Source: an uncultured Senegalimassilia sp. (GTDB taxonomy: Bacteria > Actinomycetota > Coriobacteriia > Coriobacteriales > Eggerthellaceae). From it: a DNA stretch of 64,000 bases. The stretch lies in the NCBI GenBank assembly GCA_934630815.1, contig CAKTWI010000009.1:15310-79309 (forward strand). Direction: 5' to 3'. Below the pieces are notes generated by a model. That model made no database searches and was not told the origin of the DNA. It saw nothing but the letters and a program-made list of their open reading frames with translations. The translations under genes and the position numbers were made by a program. Shown here one piece after another: positions 1 to 8,199 of this stretch. How positions within the stretch are numbered: the first letter of the stretch is position 1; each line of letters starts with the position of its first letter.

Positions 1-1136
1 CCGCGGTGGCGCTGGCGTTCGCCGGCATCACCAAGGCGGCTCAAATGCCGTTCCACACCTGGCTCCTCGGCGCTATGGTGGCACCTACCCCCACCTCCGC
101 GCTCCTGCATTCGTCCACCATGGTCAAGGCCGGTGTGTTCTTGCTCATCAAGCTCTCGCCGATCTTCCTCGTCTGCCCGGCGGCAGCAGTCATGACCATC
201 CTTGTGGGCGGCCTGACCTTCCTGCTGTGCAGCTTCATGGCCATCTCGCAGACCAACGCCAAGCGCGTGCTTGCATACTCCACCATCGCCAACCTGGGTC
301 TGATCGTGGCCTGCGCCGGCGTGGGTACCCCCGAGGCCGTGTGGGCGGCAACGTTCCTGGTGCTGTTCCATGCTGTGGCCAAGAGCCTTCTGTTCCTGTG
401 CGTTGGCACCGCCGAGCACCACATCGGCAGCCGCGACATCGAGGATATGGACCTCATGTTCGAGCGTATGCCTCGTCTGGCCCGCTTCATGATGGCCGGC
501 ATCATGATCATGTTCGTGGCGCCCTTCGGCATGCTTGTGGCGAAGTGGGGCACGCTCGTCAGCTTCGCCGACACCGGCAACGTCGCCCTTATCCTCATCC
601 TGGGCTTCGGCTCTGCCGCCACGTTCCTGTTCTGGGCCAAGTGGCTCGGAAAGCTTTCGGGCATCGCCGCCCATCCCCTGAACGTTGAGACCACCGTGCA
701 TCGCAGCGAGTGGATCGCGCTCATGGTCATGGCCGTGCTCTCCATGCTGTGCTGCGTAGGCCTGCCCGTCCTGTCCACGTTCCTGGTCGAGCCTTACATC
801 TTCGATGTGTTCGGCATTTGCTCCCAGGGCGTCAGCCAGGCGAACCTGTGGGTTGCCGCTCTGCTGTCGGCTGTGGTGTTCGTGGTGCTGTTCGGCGGCT
901 TGGGCTCCAAGCAGGTCAAGCAAGTGCCCGTTTACCTTGCCGGCGTCAGCGAGAACAACGCCAACCGCACGTTCCGCAACTCCTTGTCCGGTGAGACCAT
1001 GGCAACGTCCCGCAACTGGTACATGGAGGGCATCTTCGGCGAGCCCAAGATCACCCCGGTGGGAGTTTGGGCCACCAGCATCATCATCGTCGTCGGGTAC
1101 TGTGCAGCTATCGCCACGCTGTACGGGCTGCTCTAG
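1..1136 (+). CDS. echA: Energy-converting hydrogenase subunit A, ion-pumping NuoL/HyfB-like (5' partial)
   Basis: This reading frame enters from the left edge and is open before the first GTG at position 6, so the N-terminal part is missing. It is a polytopic membrane protein of the NuoL/MrpA/EchA antiporter family. It shows the conserved helix containing TKAAQMPFHTWLL followed by PTPTSALLHSSTMVKAG, where buried Lys and His residues form the proton path in this family. It is followed 15 bases later by an NuoH-like subunit and then by hydrogenase subunits in the classical ech order, which identifies it as EchA rather than a complex I subunit. Its role is to couple electron flow from ferredoxin to H2 with ion translocation. 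It is less likely to be a HyfB/HycC paralogue. Confidence 0.9.
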   Translation, partial: AVALAFAGITKAAQMPFHTWLLGAMVAPTPTSALLHSSTMVKAGVFLLIKLSPIFLVCPAAAVMTILVGGLTFLLCSFMAISQTNAKRVLAYSTIANLGLIVACAGVGTPEAVWAATFLVLFHAVAKSLLFLCVGTAEHHIGSRDIEDMDLMFERMPRLARFMMAGIMIMFVAPFGMLVAKWGTLVSFADTGNVALILILGFGSAATFLFWAKWLGKLSGIAAHPLNVETTVHRSEWIALMVMAVLSMLCCVGLPVLSTFLVEPYIFDVFGICSQGVSQANLWVAALLSAVVFVVLFGGLGSKQVKQVPVYLAGVSENNANRTFRNSLSGETMATSRNWYMEGIFGEPKITPVGVWATSIIIVVGYCAAIATLYGLL

Positions 1137-1151
1137 GAAGGGAAGTGTCTC

Positions 1152-2021
1152 ATGTATTTGATCCCCATCATCGTGGGCACCATCGCCTTCGCCGTGCTCG
1201 CTCCTGTGGTCGGCTGCCTGCTCGCCGGCCTTGACCGCAAGCTGTCCGCTCGCATGCAGGGTCGCGTCGGCCCGCCCATCCTGCAGCCTTACTACGATGT
1301 GCGCAAGCTTCTGGAGAAGGATCGCGCAGCGGTGAACAACGTCGAAGGCACTTACATCACCTGCGCCCTCGTGTTCGCCATCCTGGCAGGCGGCATCTTC
1401 TTCGGCGGCGGCAACCTGCTGCTGTCCGTGTTCGTTCTCACGCTCTCCAGCCTGTTCTTCATCCTGGCGGCGTACTGCACCCGCAGCCCCTACTCCGAGG
1501 TCGGTGCAGCCCGTGAGGCGCTGCAGATCATGGCCGAAGAGCCTATGAGCCTGTTCATCGCCGTGGTGTTCTTCCTGGCCACGGGATCGTTCGATGCCAG
1601 CGCGGTGTTCGGCCTGGAGGTTCCGGCTATCGCCGTAACTTGGATCGCCTTCCTGGGCTTCCTGTTCATCCTTACCATCAAGATGCGCAAAAGCCCCTTC
1701 GATCTGAGCTATTCGCACCACGCCCATCAGGAGCTCGTCAAGGGCGTCACCACTGAGATGAGCGGCCGCACGCTCGCGAAGGTGGAGGTCATGCACTGGT
1801 GCGAGAACGTGCTGGCGCTCGGCTGGATCGGCCTGTTCTTCGTGTGGGGCAACCCCGTCTCCCTCGTTGTGGCCGTGGTGGCAGCTCTTGCCGCGTTCTT
1901 CCTGGAAATCCTCATCGACAACAACTTCGCCCGCGTGAAGTGGCAGCTCATGCTCAAGAGCGCGTGGGCGGTGGCCCTGGTGGCCGGCGGCATCAACATC
2001 GCCGTCCTTATGTACCTGTAA
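1152..2021 (+). CDS. echB: Energy-converting hydrogenase subunit B, NuoH-like membrane subunit
   Basis: This 289-residue membrane protein belongs to the NuoH/HycD/EchB family that anchors the hydrogenase arm to the membrane and links it to the ion pump. Family signatures are visible: RMQGRVGPP at residues 34-42 followed by QPYYD and KLL, EVGAAREALQIMAEEP at about 116-131, and SPFDLSYSHHAHQELVKG at about 181-198 with the acidic residues typical of the quinone-site/channel region of NuoH. The ATG at 1152 has a GGAAGGGAAG Shine-Dalgarno region just upstream. It sits between echA and echC with short gaps, so one transcript is expected. Confidence 0.93.
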   Translation: MYLIPIIVGTIAFAVLAPVVGCLLAGLDRKLSARMQGRVGPPILQPYYDVRKLLEKDRAAVNNVEGTYITCALVFAILAGGIFFGGGNLLLSVFVLTLSSLFFILAAYCTRSPYSEVGAAREALQIMAEEPMSLFIAVVFFLATGSFDASAVFGLEVPAIAVTWIAFLGFLFILTIKMRKSPFDLSYSHHAHQELVKGVTTEMSGRTLAKVEVMHWCENVLALGWIGLFFVWGNPVSLVVAVVAALAAFFLEILIDNNFARVKWQLMLKSAWAVALVAGGINIAVLMYL

Positions 2022-2031
2022 GGAGGTCGCA

Positions 2032-2472
2032 ATGGCTTATTTCGCGAAATCGCCGTGGGTCATCCACTACGACGCCTCAAGCTGCAACGGCTGCGACATC
2101 GAGGTTTTGGCGGCCCTCTGCCCGGGCTTCGACGCCGAGCGTTTCGGCGTGATCAACACCGGCAACCCCAAGCACGCTGACATCTTCCTGGTCACGGGCA
2201 GCGTCAACGAGCAGAACATCTCGGTCGTCAAGGAAATTTACGACCAGATGCTCGAACCCAAGGTGGTCGTGGCGTGCGGCATCTGCGCATGCTCCGGCGG
2301 CATCTTCCATGATTGCTACAACGTCATCGGCGGCGTCGACCAGGCCATCCCCGTCGACGTGTACGCTCCGGGCTGCGCGGTGCGCCCCGAGGCCATCATC
2401 GATGCGGTCGTCGAGGCCGTGGGCATCCTTGAGGAGAAGCGCGCCGCAATGAAGAACGGGAAGGAGGCGTAA
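2032..2472 (+). CDS. echC: Energy-converting hydrogenase subunit C, [NiFe] small subunit
   Basis: This 146-residue protein is the small electron-transfer subunit of the hydrogenase, homologous to NuoB/HycG, and carries the proximal [4Fe-4S] cluster. Candidate ligands are C18 and C21 (SCNGCD), a cysteine within the CGICAC cluster at 82-87, and C115 in YAPGCAVRPE. The strong AAGGAGG before the ATG at 2032 supports the start. The protein is short because group 4 small subunits lack the distal-cluster domain of classical uptake hydrogenases. It should pass electrons from EchF to the active site in EchE. Confidence 0.94.
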   Translation: MAYFAKSPWVIHYDASSCNGCDIEVLAALCPGFDAERFGVINTGNPKHADIFLVTGSVNEQNISVVKEIYDQMLEPKVVVACGICACSGGIFHDCYNVIGGVDQAIPVDVYAPGCAVRPEAIIDAVVEAVGILEEKRAAMKNGKEA

Positions 2473-2477
2473 GCGCC

Positions 2478-3524
2478 ATGGCAATACCCGCACAGTACCA
2501 GGAGATCTCGGTCGAGGGCCTGCCTGCCTTGTCCGAGCGCATGCAGGCGGAGGGCCACCGTTTCGTGCAAGTGCTCGCCGTCAACACCGAGGCCGGCATC
2601 GACGTGCAGTACACGTTCATGAAAGATGGCGTGCTCGAGGTCTTCACCATCAAGGGCGTCACACCTGAGATTCCCATCCCCAGCATCACCGATCGCTTCA
2701 TCGCCGCGTTCGTGTTCGAGAACGAGATTCACGACCTGTTCGGCGTGAACGTCCGCGACATCGCCATCGATTTCGGCGGCAACTTCTACGTGACGGCGCA
2801 GCCCACTCCTATGACCATCATCTCGCCGGCTCAGAAGGCCGCCCGCGAGAAGGCCAAGAAGGCGGCGGCGGCCAAGGCCGAGCGCGCCCGCCAGGCGGCT
2901 GCGGCCAATGCAAGCTTCGTCACGTCTCATCCCGACGCCAAGGGCAAGGTCGCAGGCGTGGCCCCTTCGGCGAACGCCGAGGATATCGAGTTGAAGATGG
3001 CCGGCGCCGACCCCGAGAAGATCGCCCGCGTCAAGGCTGCGCTCGCTGCGAAGGCCAAGCGCGCCGAGGCCGAGGCGCAGGCCGCCCGCCCGCAGGTCTA
3101 CGACGAGGCGCTCGAGGCCAAGCTTGCCACCATGGACCCGGAGAAGGCCGCCAAGGTTCGTGCGGCCATGGCCGCGAAGGCCAAGCTTTCGGGCATGGAG
3201 CCTGAGAAGGCCCAGGCGGTGCGCGGGGCGCTTGCCAATGAAGCGAAGCTGGAAAGCCAGCGCGCCACCGGCCAGGCAACGGCCCAGCAACAAGCTGAGC
3301 TCGATGCCAAGCTTGCCCAGCTCGACCCCGAGAAGGCCGCCAAGGTGCGCGCCGCGCTCGATGCGCGCGCTCGCCAGGAGACCGCTCAGGCCGAGCGCGA
3401 TGAGAAGGTCGCCGTGCTCGAGGAGCGTTTAAAGAACATGGACCCCGAGAAGGCCGCCAAGGTGCGCGCCGCGTTCGAGGAGAAGCAGCGTCAAGCGCAG
3501 GAAAACGGAAAGGCTGGTGAATAG
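2478..3524 (+). CDS. echD: Energy-converting hydrogenase subunit D (NuoC-like) with long repeat-bearing C-terminal extension
   Basis: Residues 1 to about 115 match the EchD/NuoC 30-kDa subunit type, with ENEIHDLFGV at 81-90 corresponding to the conserved acidic/FG motif of that family. The usual EchD stops near there. Here the protein runs on for about 230 residues that are rich in Ala, Lys, Glu and Arg and predicted helical or coiled-coil. The extension holds five related copies of a DPEKAAKVRAA-type motif beginning at residues 178, 220, 241, 283 and 322, spaced at roughly 21 or 42 residues. It is read in frame in the ech operon and ends 1 base before the ATG of echE. The function of the extension is unknown; it may bind a partner or the membrane surface. 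Confidence 0.85.
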   Translation: MAIPAQYQEISVEGLPALSERMQAEGHRFVQVLAVNTEAGIDVQYTFMKDGVLEVFTIKGVTPEIPIPSITDRFIAAFVFENEIHDLFGVNVRDIAIDFGGNFYVTAQPTPMTIISPAQKAAREKAKKAAAAKAERARQAAAANASFVTSHPDAKGKVAGVAPSANAEDIELKMAGADPEKIARVKAALAAKAKRAEAEAQAARPQVYDEALEAKLATMDPEKAAKVRAAMAAKAKLSGMEPEKAQAVRGALANEAKLESQRATGQATAQQQAELDAKLAQLDPEKAAKVRAALDARARQETAQAERDEKVAVLEERLKNMDPEKAAKVRAAFEEKQRQAQENGKAGE

Positions 3525-3525
3525 C

Positions 3526-4614
3526 ATGGGAAAGGCAACCGTCATCCCCTTCGGACCGCAGCATCCGGTTCTCCCCGAGCCGCTTCACCTGGACCTTGTC
3601 GTCGAGGACGAGAAGGTCATCGAGGCTATGCCCCAGATTGGGTTCGTGCATCGCGGTCTTGAGAAGCTCGTGGAAACGCGCGACTACAACCAGTTCATCT
3701 ACGTAGCAGAGCGCATCTGCGGCATCTGCGCTTTCGGCCATTCCATGGGCTATGCCGAAACCGTCGAGCAGCTTATGGGCGTGGAGGTGCCCGACAGGGC
3801 CCAGGCGCTGCGCGTCATGTGGCATGAGCTTTCGCGTATCCACTCGCATGTCCTGTGGCTCGGTCTTGCCGCCGACGCCTTCGGCTTCGAGAGCCTGTTC
3901 ATGCACTGCTGGCGCCTGCGCGAGCGCGTGCTCGACATCTTCGAGAAGACCACCGGCGGCCGCGTCATCTTCTCCGTGGTCAAGGTCGGCGGCGTGGTGC
4001 GCGATGTCGATGACGCCATGTTCGCCTACATCAAGCAAGTGCTCGAAGGTCTGAAGGACGAGTATCGCCAGATCATGAACACGCTGCTCACCGATACCTC
4101 GGTGAAGAACCGCCTGGTGGGCGTCGGCTACGTTAGCCACGACGATGCCGTTGCGGAAAGCATGGTCGGCCCGTTCGGCCGCTCTTCGGGCGTGAACTAC
4201 GATGTGCGCATGCTCGGCAACGGCTGGTACGGCAAGCTTTCCGAGTTCCAGCCCATCTTGTCCAACGACGGCGATTGCTATGCGCGCGTCCAAGTCCGCT
4301 GCCTTGAGGTGCTGCAGTCCATCGACATCATTGAAGAGGTCATCTCCCGTATGCCCGCCGGCGATATCGAGGTAAAAGTCAAGGGCAATCCCGCCGATGG
4401 CGCCGAGGCTTGCAACGTGCTCGAGCAGCCTCGCGGCGAGTGCTATTACTATGCTCGCGGCAACGGCACGAAGTTCTTGGAGCGCATGCGCATGCGCACG
4501 CCAACCTCCCAGAACATCGCAGGCATGACCATCGCCCTGAAGGGCTGCGATCTGGCTGATGTGAACAACATCATCCTGACGATCGACCCTTGCATCAGCT
4601 GCACGGAAAGGTAG
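3526..4614 (+). CDS. echE: Energy-converting hydrogenase subunit E, [NiFe] catalytic large subunit
   Basis: This is the large subunit that holds the NiFe(CN)2CO active site. Both ligand motifs are present: RICGIC with C65 and C68, and DPCISC with C356 and C359, ending three residues later as TER. The protein therefore ends just after the second motif, as in known EchE, with no C-terminal peptide for a maturation protease to remove. The start is taken as ATG 3526 because the family begins with a short M-K/G-K segment before VIPFGPQHPVLPEP. An in-frame GTG at 3517 overlapping the end of echD is possible and lies closer to the GGAAAGG ribosome site at 3507-3513. Confidence 0.95.
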   Translation: MGKATVIPFGPQHPVLPEPLHLDLVVEDEKVIEAMPQIGFVHRGLEKLVETRDYNQFIYVAERICGICAFGHSMGYAETVEQLMGVEVPDRAQALRVMWHELSRIHSHVLWLGLAADAFGFESLFMHCWRLRERVLDIFEKTTGGRVIFSVVKVGGVVRDVDDAMFAYIKQVLEGLKDEYRQIMNTLLTDTSVKNRLVGVGYVSHDDAVAESMVGPFGRSSGVNYDVRMLGNGWYGKLSEFQPILSNDGDCYARVQVRCLEVLQSIDIIEEVISRMPAGDIEVKVKGNPADGAEACNVLEQPRGECYYYARGNGTKFLERMRMRTPTSQNIAGMTIALKGCDLADVNNIILTIDPCISCTER

Positions 4615-4618
4615 AGCG

Positions 4619-4999
4619 ATGAGCGGATTCAAACTTGGAAAAATGACGTTCGGCTCGCTGTTCAAGAAGCCCGAGACCGTGCTGTATCCGGTGGTGAAGC
4701 CTGAGCCTCCCGCGGGTTTGAAGGGCCATGTGGTGGTCGACGAGTCCACCTGCATCCTGTGCAGCCTGTGCGTGAAGCGCTGCCCCTGCGGCGCCATCGA
4801 AGTGGACAAGAAGGCCCGCACCTGGGCAATCGACCACTTCCGCTGCGTCCAATGCGGCAGCTGCACCTATGAGTGCCCCAAAGGTAGCCTGACCATGCTG
4901 CCCACCTACGAGACCGTCTCAAGGCAGAAGCGCGTGCATACCTTCACCATCCCTGAGCGGCCCAAGGCGGCTCCCAAACGTGAAGATGCCGGTGAATAG
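4619..4999 (+). CDS. echF: Energy-converting hydrogenase subunit F, 2x[4Fe-4S] ferredoxin-like
   Basis: This 126-residue polyferredoxin subunit accepts electrons from soluble reduced ferredoxin and relays them to EchC. Two cluster motifs are complete: C45, C48, C51, C55 (CILCSLCVKRCP) and C76, C79, C82, C86 (CVQCGSCTYECP). It starts 4 bases after echE and closes the six-gene order echABCDEF. The Lys-rich C-terminus (residues 105-126) is unremarkable. No maturation (hyp) genes are present in this window. Confidence 0.94.
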   Translation: MSGFKLGKMTFGSLFKKPETVLYPVVKPEPPAGLKGHVVVDESTCILCSLCVKRCPCGAIEVDKKARTWAIDHFRCVQCGSCTYECPKGSLTMLPTYETVSRQKRVHTFTIPERPKAAPKREDAGE

Positions 5000-5037
5000 G
5001 TAGCCCAATCGTAACCTTTGGATGCGCGGTAGGTTAG

Positions 5038-5043
5038 TATAAT
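5038..5043 (+). promoter_or_regulatory. Putative -10 element upstream of the phosphatidyltransferase gene
   Basis: A perfect TATAAT lies 72 bases before the ATG at 5115 in an otherwise GC-rich gap. No good -35 hexamer is seen at the usual spacing, so the call rests on the -10 match alone. If it is used, the hairpin at 5061-5082 would lie in the 5' leader. Confidence 0.4.
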
Positions 5044-5060
5044 CGCATTCGAAACTTGCG

Positions 5061-5082
5061 CGGGGCGCTTTCGGGCGCCCCG
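5061..5082 (+). terminator. GC-rich hairpin after the ech operon
   Basis: An 8-bp perfect stem (CGGGGCGC at 5061-5068 with GCGCCCCG at 5075-5082) and a 6-base loop lies 61 bases after echF. The following TCTTGCGTT is a poor U-tract, so this is a weak or factor-assisted terminator, or a leader structure of the next gene. Confidence 0.5.
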
Positions 5083-5114
5083 TCTTGCGTTGCAGGCCAC
5101 GGGGTAGGGAACAC

Positions 5115-5759
5115 ATGTCATCTCAGAAAACCGAAGAAGTCACCAATCGCATCTTCACGCTTCCCAACGTCATATCATTTATCAGGTTATGCATGGTGCC
5201 GGTGTATATGGTGCTGTTGCTCAACGGCTATGATCTGCTCGCCACGTTCATGTTTGCGCTGGCAGCGGGCACCGATTGGATTGACGGCCAGCTTGCGCGG
5301 CGTACGAACTGCGTGTCAAAGCTCGGGCAGCTGCTCGACCCTGCGGTAGACAGAATCCTTATGAGTTGCGGCGTCATTGGGCTTATGCTTGTCGGTCGCT
5401 TGCCCGTCTGGATCGTCGTGGTCGTCTTGGGCCGCGACCTTATGCTCCTTGTCGGGGGATCGTATCTGTTGAAGCGCTATCACGAGCGCGTCGCCGTCAT
5501 CTATCCCGGCAAGGTGGCCACTACGTTTTTGTTCGTCGGATTCGCGGGCTTGTTGCTGAACATGCCGCTTATTGGCGGGCTTGGCTGGTTCGAAGCGTCC
5601 TGGTTGCCGGGTTTCGGTTCCGAGGCATGCTCTTGGGGCATTTGGTTCGTGTACGCCGGCTTGCTGCTGGGTCTGTTCACCACGCTGTACTACGTGTTGG
5701 CCGGGTATCGTAAGATGCAGAGGGCTCGCCGGCTTGAGGCGAAAGGGCGCGTAAGGTGA
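5115..5759 (+). CDS. CDP-alcohol phosphatidyltransferase (PgsA-like)
   Basis: This 214-residue integral membrane enzyme transfers a phosphatidyl group from CDP-diacylglycerol to an alcohol. The full catalytic signature is present: D54, D57-G58, A61-R62, G71, D75 and D79. ATG 5115 is preferred over an upstream in-frame ATG at 5085 because GGGGTAGGGA lies just before it and the LPNVISFIRL membrane start fits the family. A second enzyme of this family, fused to CinA, occurs at 34322-35545, so this copy may make phosphatidylglycerophosphate, cardiolipin or another lipid; the acceptor cannot be told from sequence. It overlaps the following VanW gene by the GTGA arrangement. Confidence 0.85.
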   Translation: MSSQKTEEVTNRIFTLPNVISFIRLCMVPVYMVLLLNGYDLLATFMFALAAGTDWIDGQLARRTNCVSKLGQLLDPAVDRILMSCGVIGLMLVGRLPVWIVVVVLGRDLMLLVGGSYLLKRYHERVAVIYPGKVATTFLFVGFAGLLLNMPLIGGLGWFEASWLPGFGSEACSWGIWFVYAGLLLGLFTTLYYVLAGYRKMQRARRLEAKGRVR

Positions 5760-8122
5760 GTGCTCCGCAACATAGCAGGTCTTCACGAGGGGGTGCTTCG
5801 CGCCCTGGTTCGCAAACGCGCTCAGGTGAGTACGCCCGCGTAAACGCAGGAAGGCCCAGGCGCAGCGACGGATCGCCTCGACATGCGGCCGTGCGCCCTT
5901 CTTCCGGCGGATCTTCTCAACATGCATCCGCGCGCTCCTCTGCGGGTGCACGCTCGCCTCGTGCGTCAAGACAAGGGAATAGAACGTCATCGACGGCCCG
6001 AACCGCTCAGCGGTCGGGTCGTCGCATGCATTCTGCGGGGGCCGAACGTTCGGGCGTGCAGCCAAATCTGTGGACCAAGCAGCAGCGCGCCTCTTCGCGT
6101 CCTTCCGGTGCTCGCGACCGCGGGCAAGCGCGTTCTGACGGCGGGTCTGCCTTTGCGTCGGCTGCCGGAAGCGTGCTTTCCTGGTTGTTCGGCGTTTTTG
6201 CAACCCTTGTCCGCGCCATCGGACATGTGCTTGGTGCCTTGCTTCGCACTTGGTTCAAACTTGTGCGGAAGAGCAGGCCTGCGCTTATCGTGTCGGTGTG
6301 CGCTATCGCGCTCGTGATCGTTTGTACCGTCGATGGGGTCTCCCATGCCGGACGTGCATACTCCGGCGTCAAAGTCGGCGATATCGATGTCTCCGGGCTG
6401 AACGTCGAGGAGATTGAGCAAGCGCTCGATCAGGCGTATGAGCAGCCGCTTCAGCAGGCTAGCGCCACGGTGTTCGCTTCCGACGAGGCGGCGCAGCAAA
6501 CCGACGAGGCCGCTGCGGCGCAAAACCAACAGGATGCTGCGCTTGCCGAGCAGATGGCGGTGGACGAGGCCATGGCCTCGAAGCAGGCGTGGCAGACCAC
6601 CGGCGCCGAGCTGGGGGCATCGTTGGATTGCGGCCAGCTTGCCCAGCAGGCGCTTGCCGTCGGGCGTTCCGACGGCGGCGTGCTTGCGCGCATGGGCGCG
6701 GGCATGTTCGGCAAACGCATCGAAGTGGAGCCTTCCTTCGACGAGGGGGCGCTTGAGGAGTTCGCCTCAGGTATTGATGCGGCCATCGGGCAGGCGCGGG
6801 TGGATTACGATGTGAAGGTTTCCGGCGGCGTGGCCTATGTGGTGCAGGGCAATGACGGCTGGGAGGTCAACCGGCAAACGCTGGCAGGCCTTCTCGGCGA
6901 TACCATGCTCGGAGCCTCTGATGGGCGCATCGTCGCGCATACCGAGTACACGCCCGTTCGCATATCATCCGAAGCCGCGACCCAGGTAGCGCAGGACGTC
7001 ACCTCGGCGCTCGCCAGCGGAGCACGTTTTCAGTTCGGTGGTCATACGTGGCAGGCAACTGCTTCTGAGATCGGCGCCTGGGTGTCCACCTGTGTGGAGC
7101 AGGCGGGGGATGGTTGGCGTTTGCGCCCCTACATCGATCAGCAGCTTTCCAAGTCGGCCATGGCGTCGGGCATCCGCCAGGCTGAGGGCGATTCGCTCTC
7201 GGGCGTCGGTTTCGAGACGGATGGATCGGGCCAGGTGAGCGTCACTACCGACGGGCAAGGCAAGCTTCCCGATGTGTCGGATGCCGCCGAGGCTCTGTCC
7301 GCGGCGCTGTTCGGGCAAGGGGGTAGCGTAACTCCGACTCAGCAAGCTCCCACGATCGCAGTCGATGCTGAAGATATGCCTCAGCGCCTCACCTTCCAGG
7401 AGGCCGTCGATAAAGGCGTGGTCGGCCCTATAGGCACCTTCACCACCACCTACACCACGGGTCAAGGCACCGAGAACCGCAACCACAACATCGAGTTGGT
7501 CTCCCAGATACTCGACAACTCCATCTGCAAATCGGGCGAGACGTGGTCGTATAACGGGACTACGGGAGATTGCAACGAGGAGAAGGGGTTCCTGGGAGCG
7601 GGCGCCATCATCGACGGCGAGTACACCGATTCGGTGGGCGGCGGCATCTGCCAGGTTGCCACCACGGTGTTCGATGCGGTTTACGAGTCCGGCCTTCCCG
7701 TCGTCGAGCGTCACAACCATTCGCTCTACATCGCCAGCTATCCGGCCGGACGCGATGCGGCCGTCTCGTACCCCGAACTTGACCTTGTGTGGCGAAACGA
7801 CACCGCCAGCGATGTTTTGGTAAAGGTTTCCACCCAAGTCGGGTCGGTAACCGCTACACTGTATGGAGTCGATCCCGGCTATCAGGTAACCACCGAAACC
7901 GGTCAATGGGAGGCGGGCAAGAAGTATTCCACCACCACCAAAGTGGACGATACCCTTGCGCCGGGCACCAGCTACGTGAAAACGCGCGGCACCGACGGTT
8001 CGACCATCGAGGTGACGCGTACGGTCAAGGACGTGAACGGAAACATCGTGCGCCAAGACCTGTTCGCCAGCGTGTACGATCCCATCAACGAGGTTATCTT
8101 GAAGGGTCCGGATCGAAGCTAG
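5756..8122 (+). CDS. VanW-family membrane-anchored envelope protein with PG-binding and G5-like parts
   Basis: This is a 788-residue protein. Residues 1-135 are Ser/Arg/Gly-rich and basic and probably disordered in the cytoplasm. A hydrophobic stretch at about 138-170 and a transmembrane helix at about 175-195 follow. Outside lie sequences starting AYSGVKVGDIDVSGLNVEEI, typical of the peptidoglycan-binding repeat that precedes VanW, then the VanW domain at about 560-690 (GSGICQV-like motif read here as VGGGICQVATTVFDA, and RHNHSLYI). The last 70 residues resemble a G5 domain (APGTSYVKTRGTDGS). The GTG start overlaps the stop of the previous gene, so translation is coupled. VanW has no settled biochemical function; a role at the cell wall is inferred. 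It does not by itself imply vancomycin resistance. Confidence 0.87.
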   Translation: MSAPQHSRSSRGGASRPGSQTRSGEYARVNAGRPRRSDGSPRHAAVRPSSGGSSQHASARSSAGARSPRASRQGNRTSSTARTAQRSGRRMHSAGAERSGVQPNLWTKQQRASSRPSGARDRGQARSDGGSAFASAAGSVLSWLFGVFATLVRAIGHVLGALLRTWFKLVRKSRPALIVSVCAIALVIVCTVDGVSHAGRAYSGVKVGDIDVSGLNVEEIEQALDQAYEQPLQQASATVFASDEAAQQTDEAAAAQNQQDAALAEQMAVDEAMASKQAWQTTGAELGASLDCGQLAQQALAVGRSDGGVLARMGAGMFGKRIEVEPSFDEGALEEFASGIDAAIGQARVDYDVKVSGGVAYVVQGNDGWEVNRQTLAGLLGDTMLGASDGRIVAHTEYTPVRISSEAATQVAQDVTSALASGARFQFGGHTWQATASEIGAWVSTCVEQAGDGWRLRPYIDQQLSKSAMASGIRQAEGDSLSGVGFETDGSGQVSVTTDGQGKLPDVSDAAEALSAALFGQGGSVTPTQQAPTIAVDAEDMPQRLTFQEAVDKGVVGPIGTFTTTYTTGQGTENRNHNIELVSQILDNSICKSGETWSYNGTTGDCNEEKGFLGAGAIIDGEYTDSVGGGICQVATTVFDAVYESGLPVVERHNHSLYIASYPAGRDAAVSYPELDLVWRNDTASDVLVKVSTQVGSVTATLYGVDPGYQVTTETGQWEAGKKYSTTTKVDDTLAPGTSYVKTRGTDGSTIEVTRTVKDVNGNIVRQDLFASVYDPINEVILKGPDRS

Positions 8123-8199
8123 CGGGTTACTTCATATTTAAGCGGCGATACGCGCCCACCGCACGCCAGGCGCCGCGCACAAAGAAAGGTAAGAGAAAG

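Noticed and set aside
3031-4866. A 611-codon open frame on the minus strand opposite echD-echF
   Set aside because: It is antisense to the ech operon and carries Arg/Pro/Ala-rich sequence typical of shadow frames.
7789-8199. An in-frame upstream extension of paaK copy 1 into the VanW gene
   Set aside because: The extension has no homology, overlaps the conserved end of VanW, and a GTG with a ribosome site exists at 8200.
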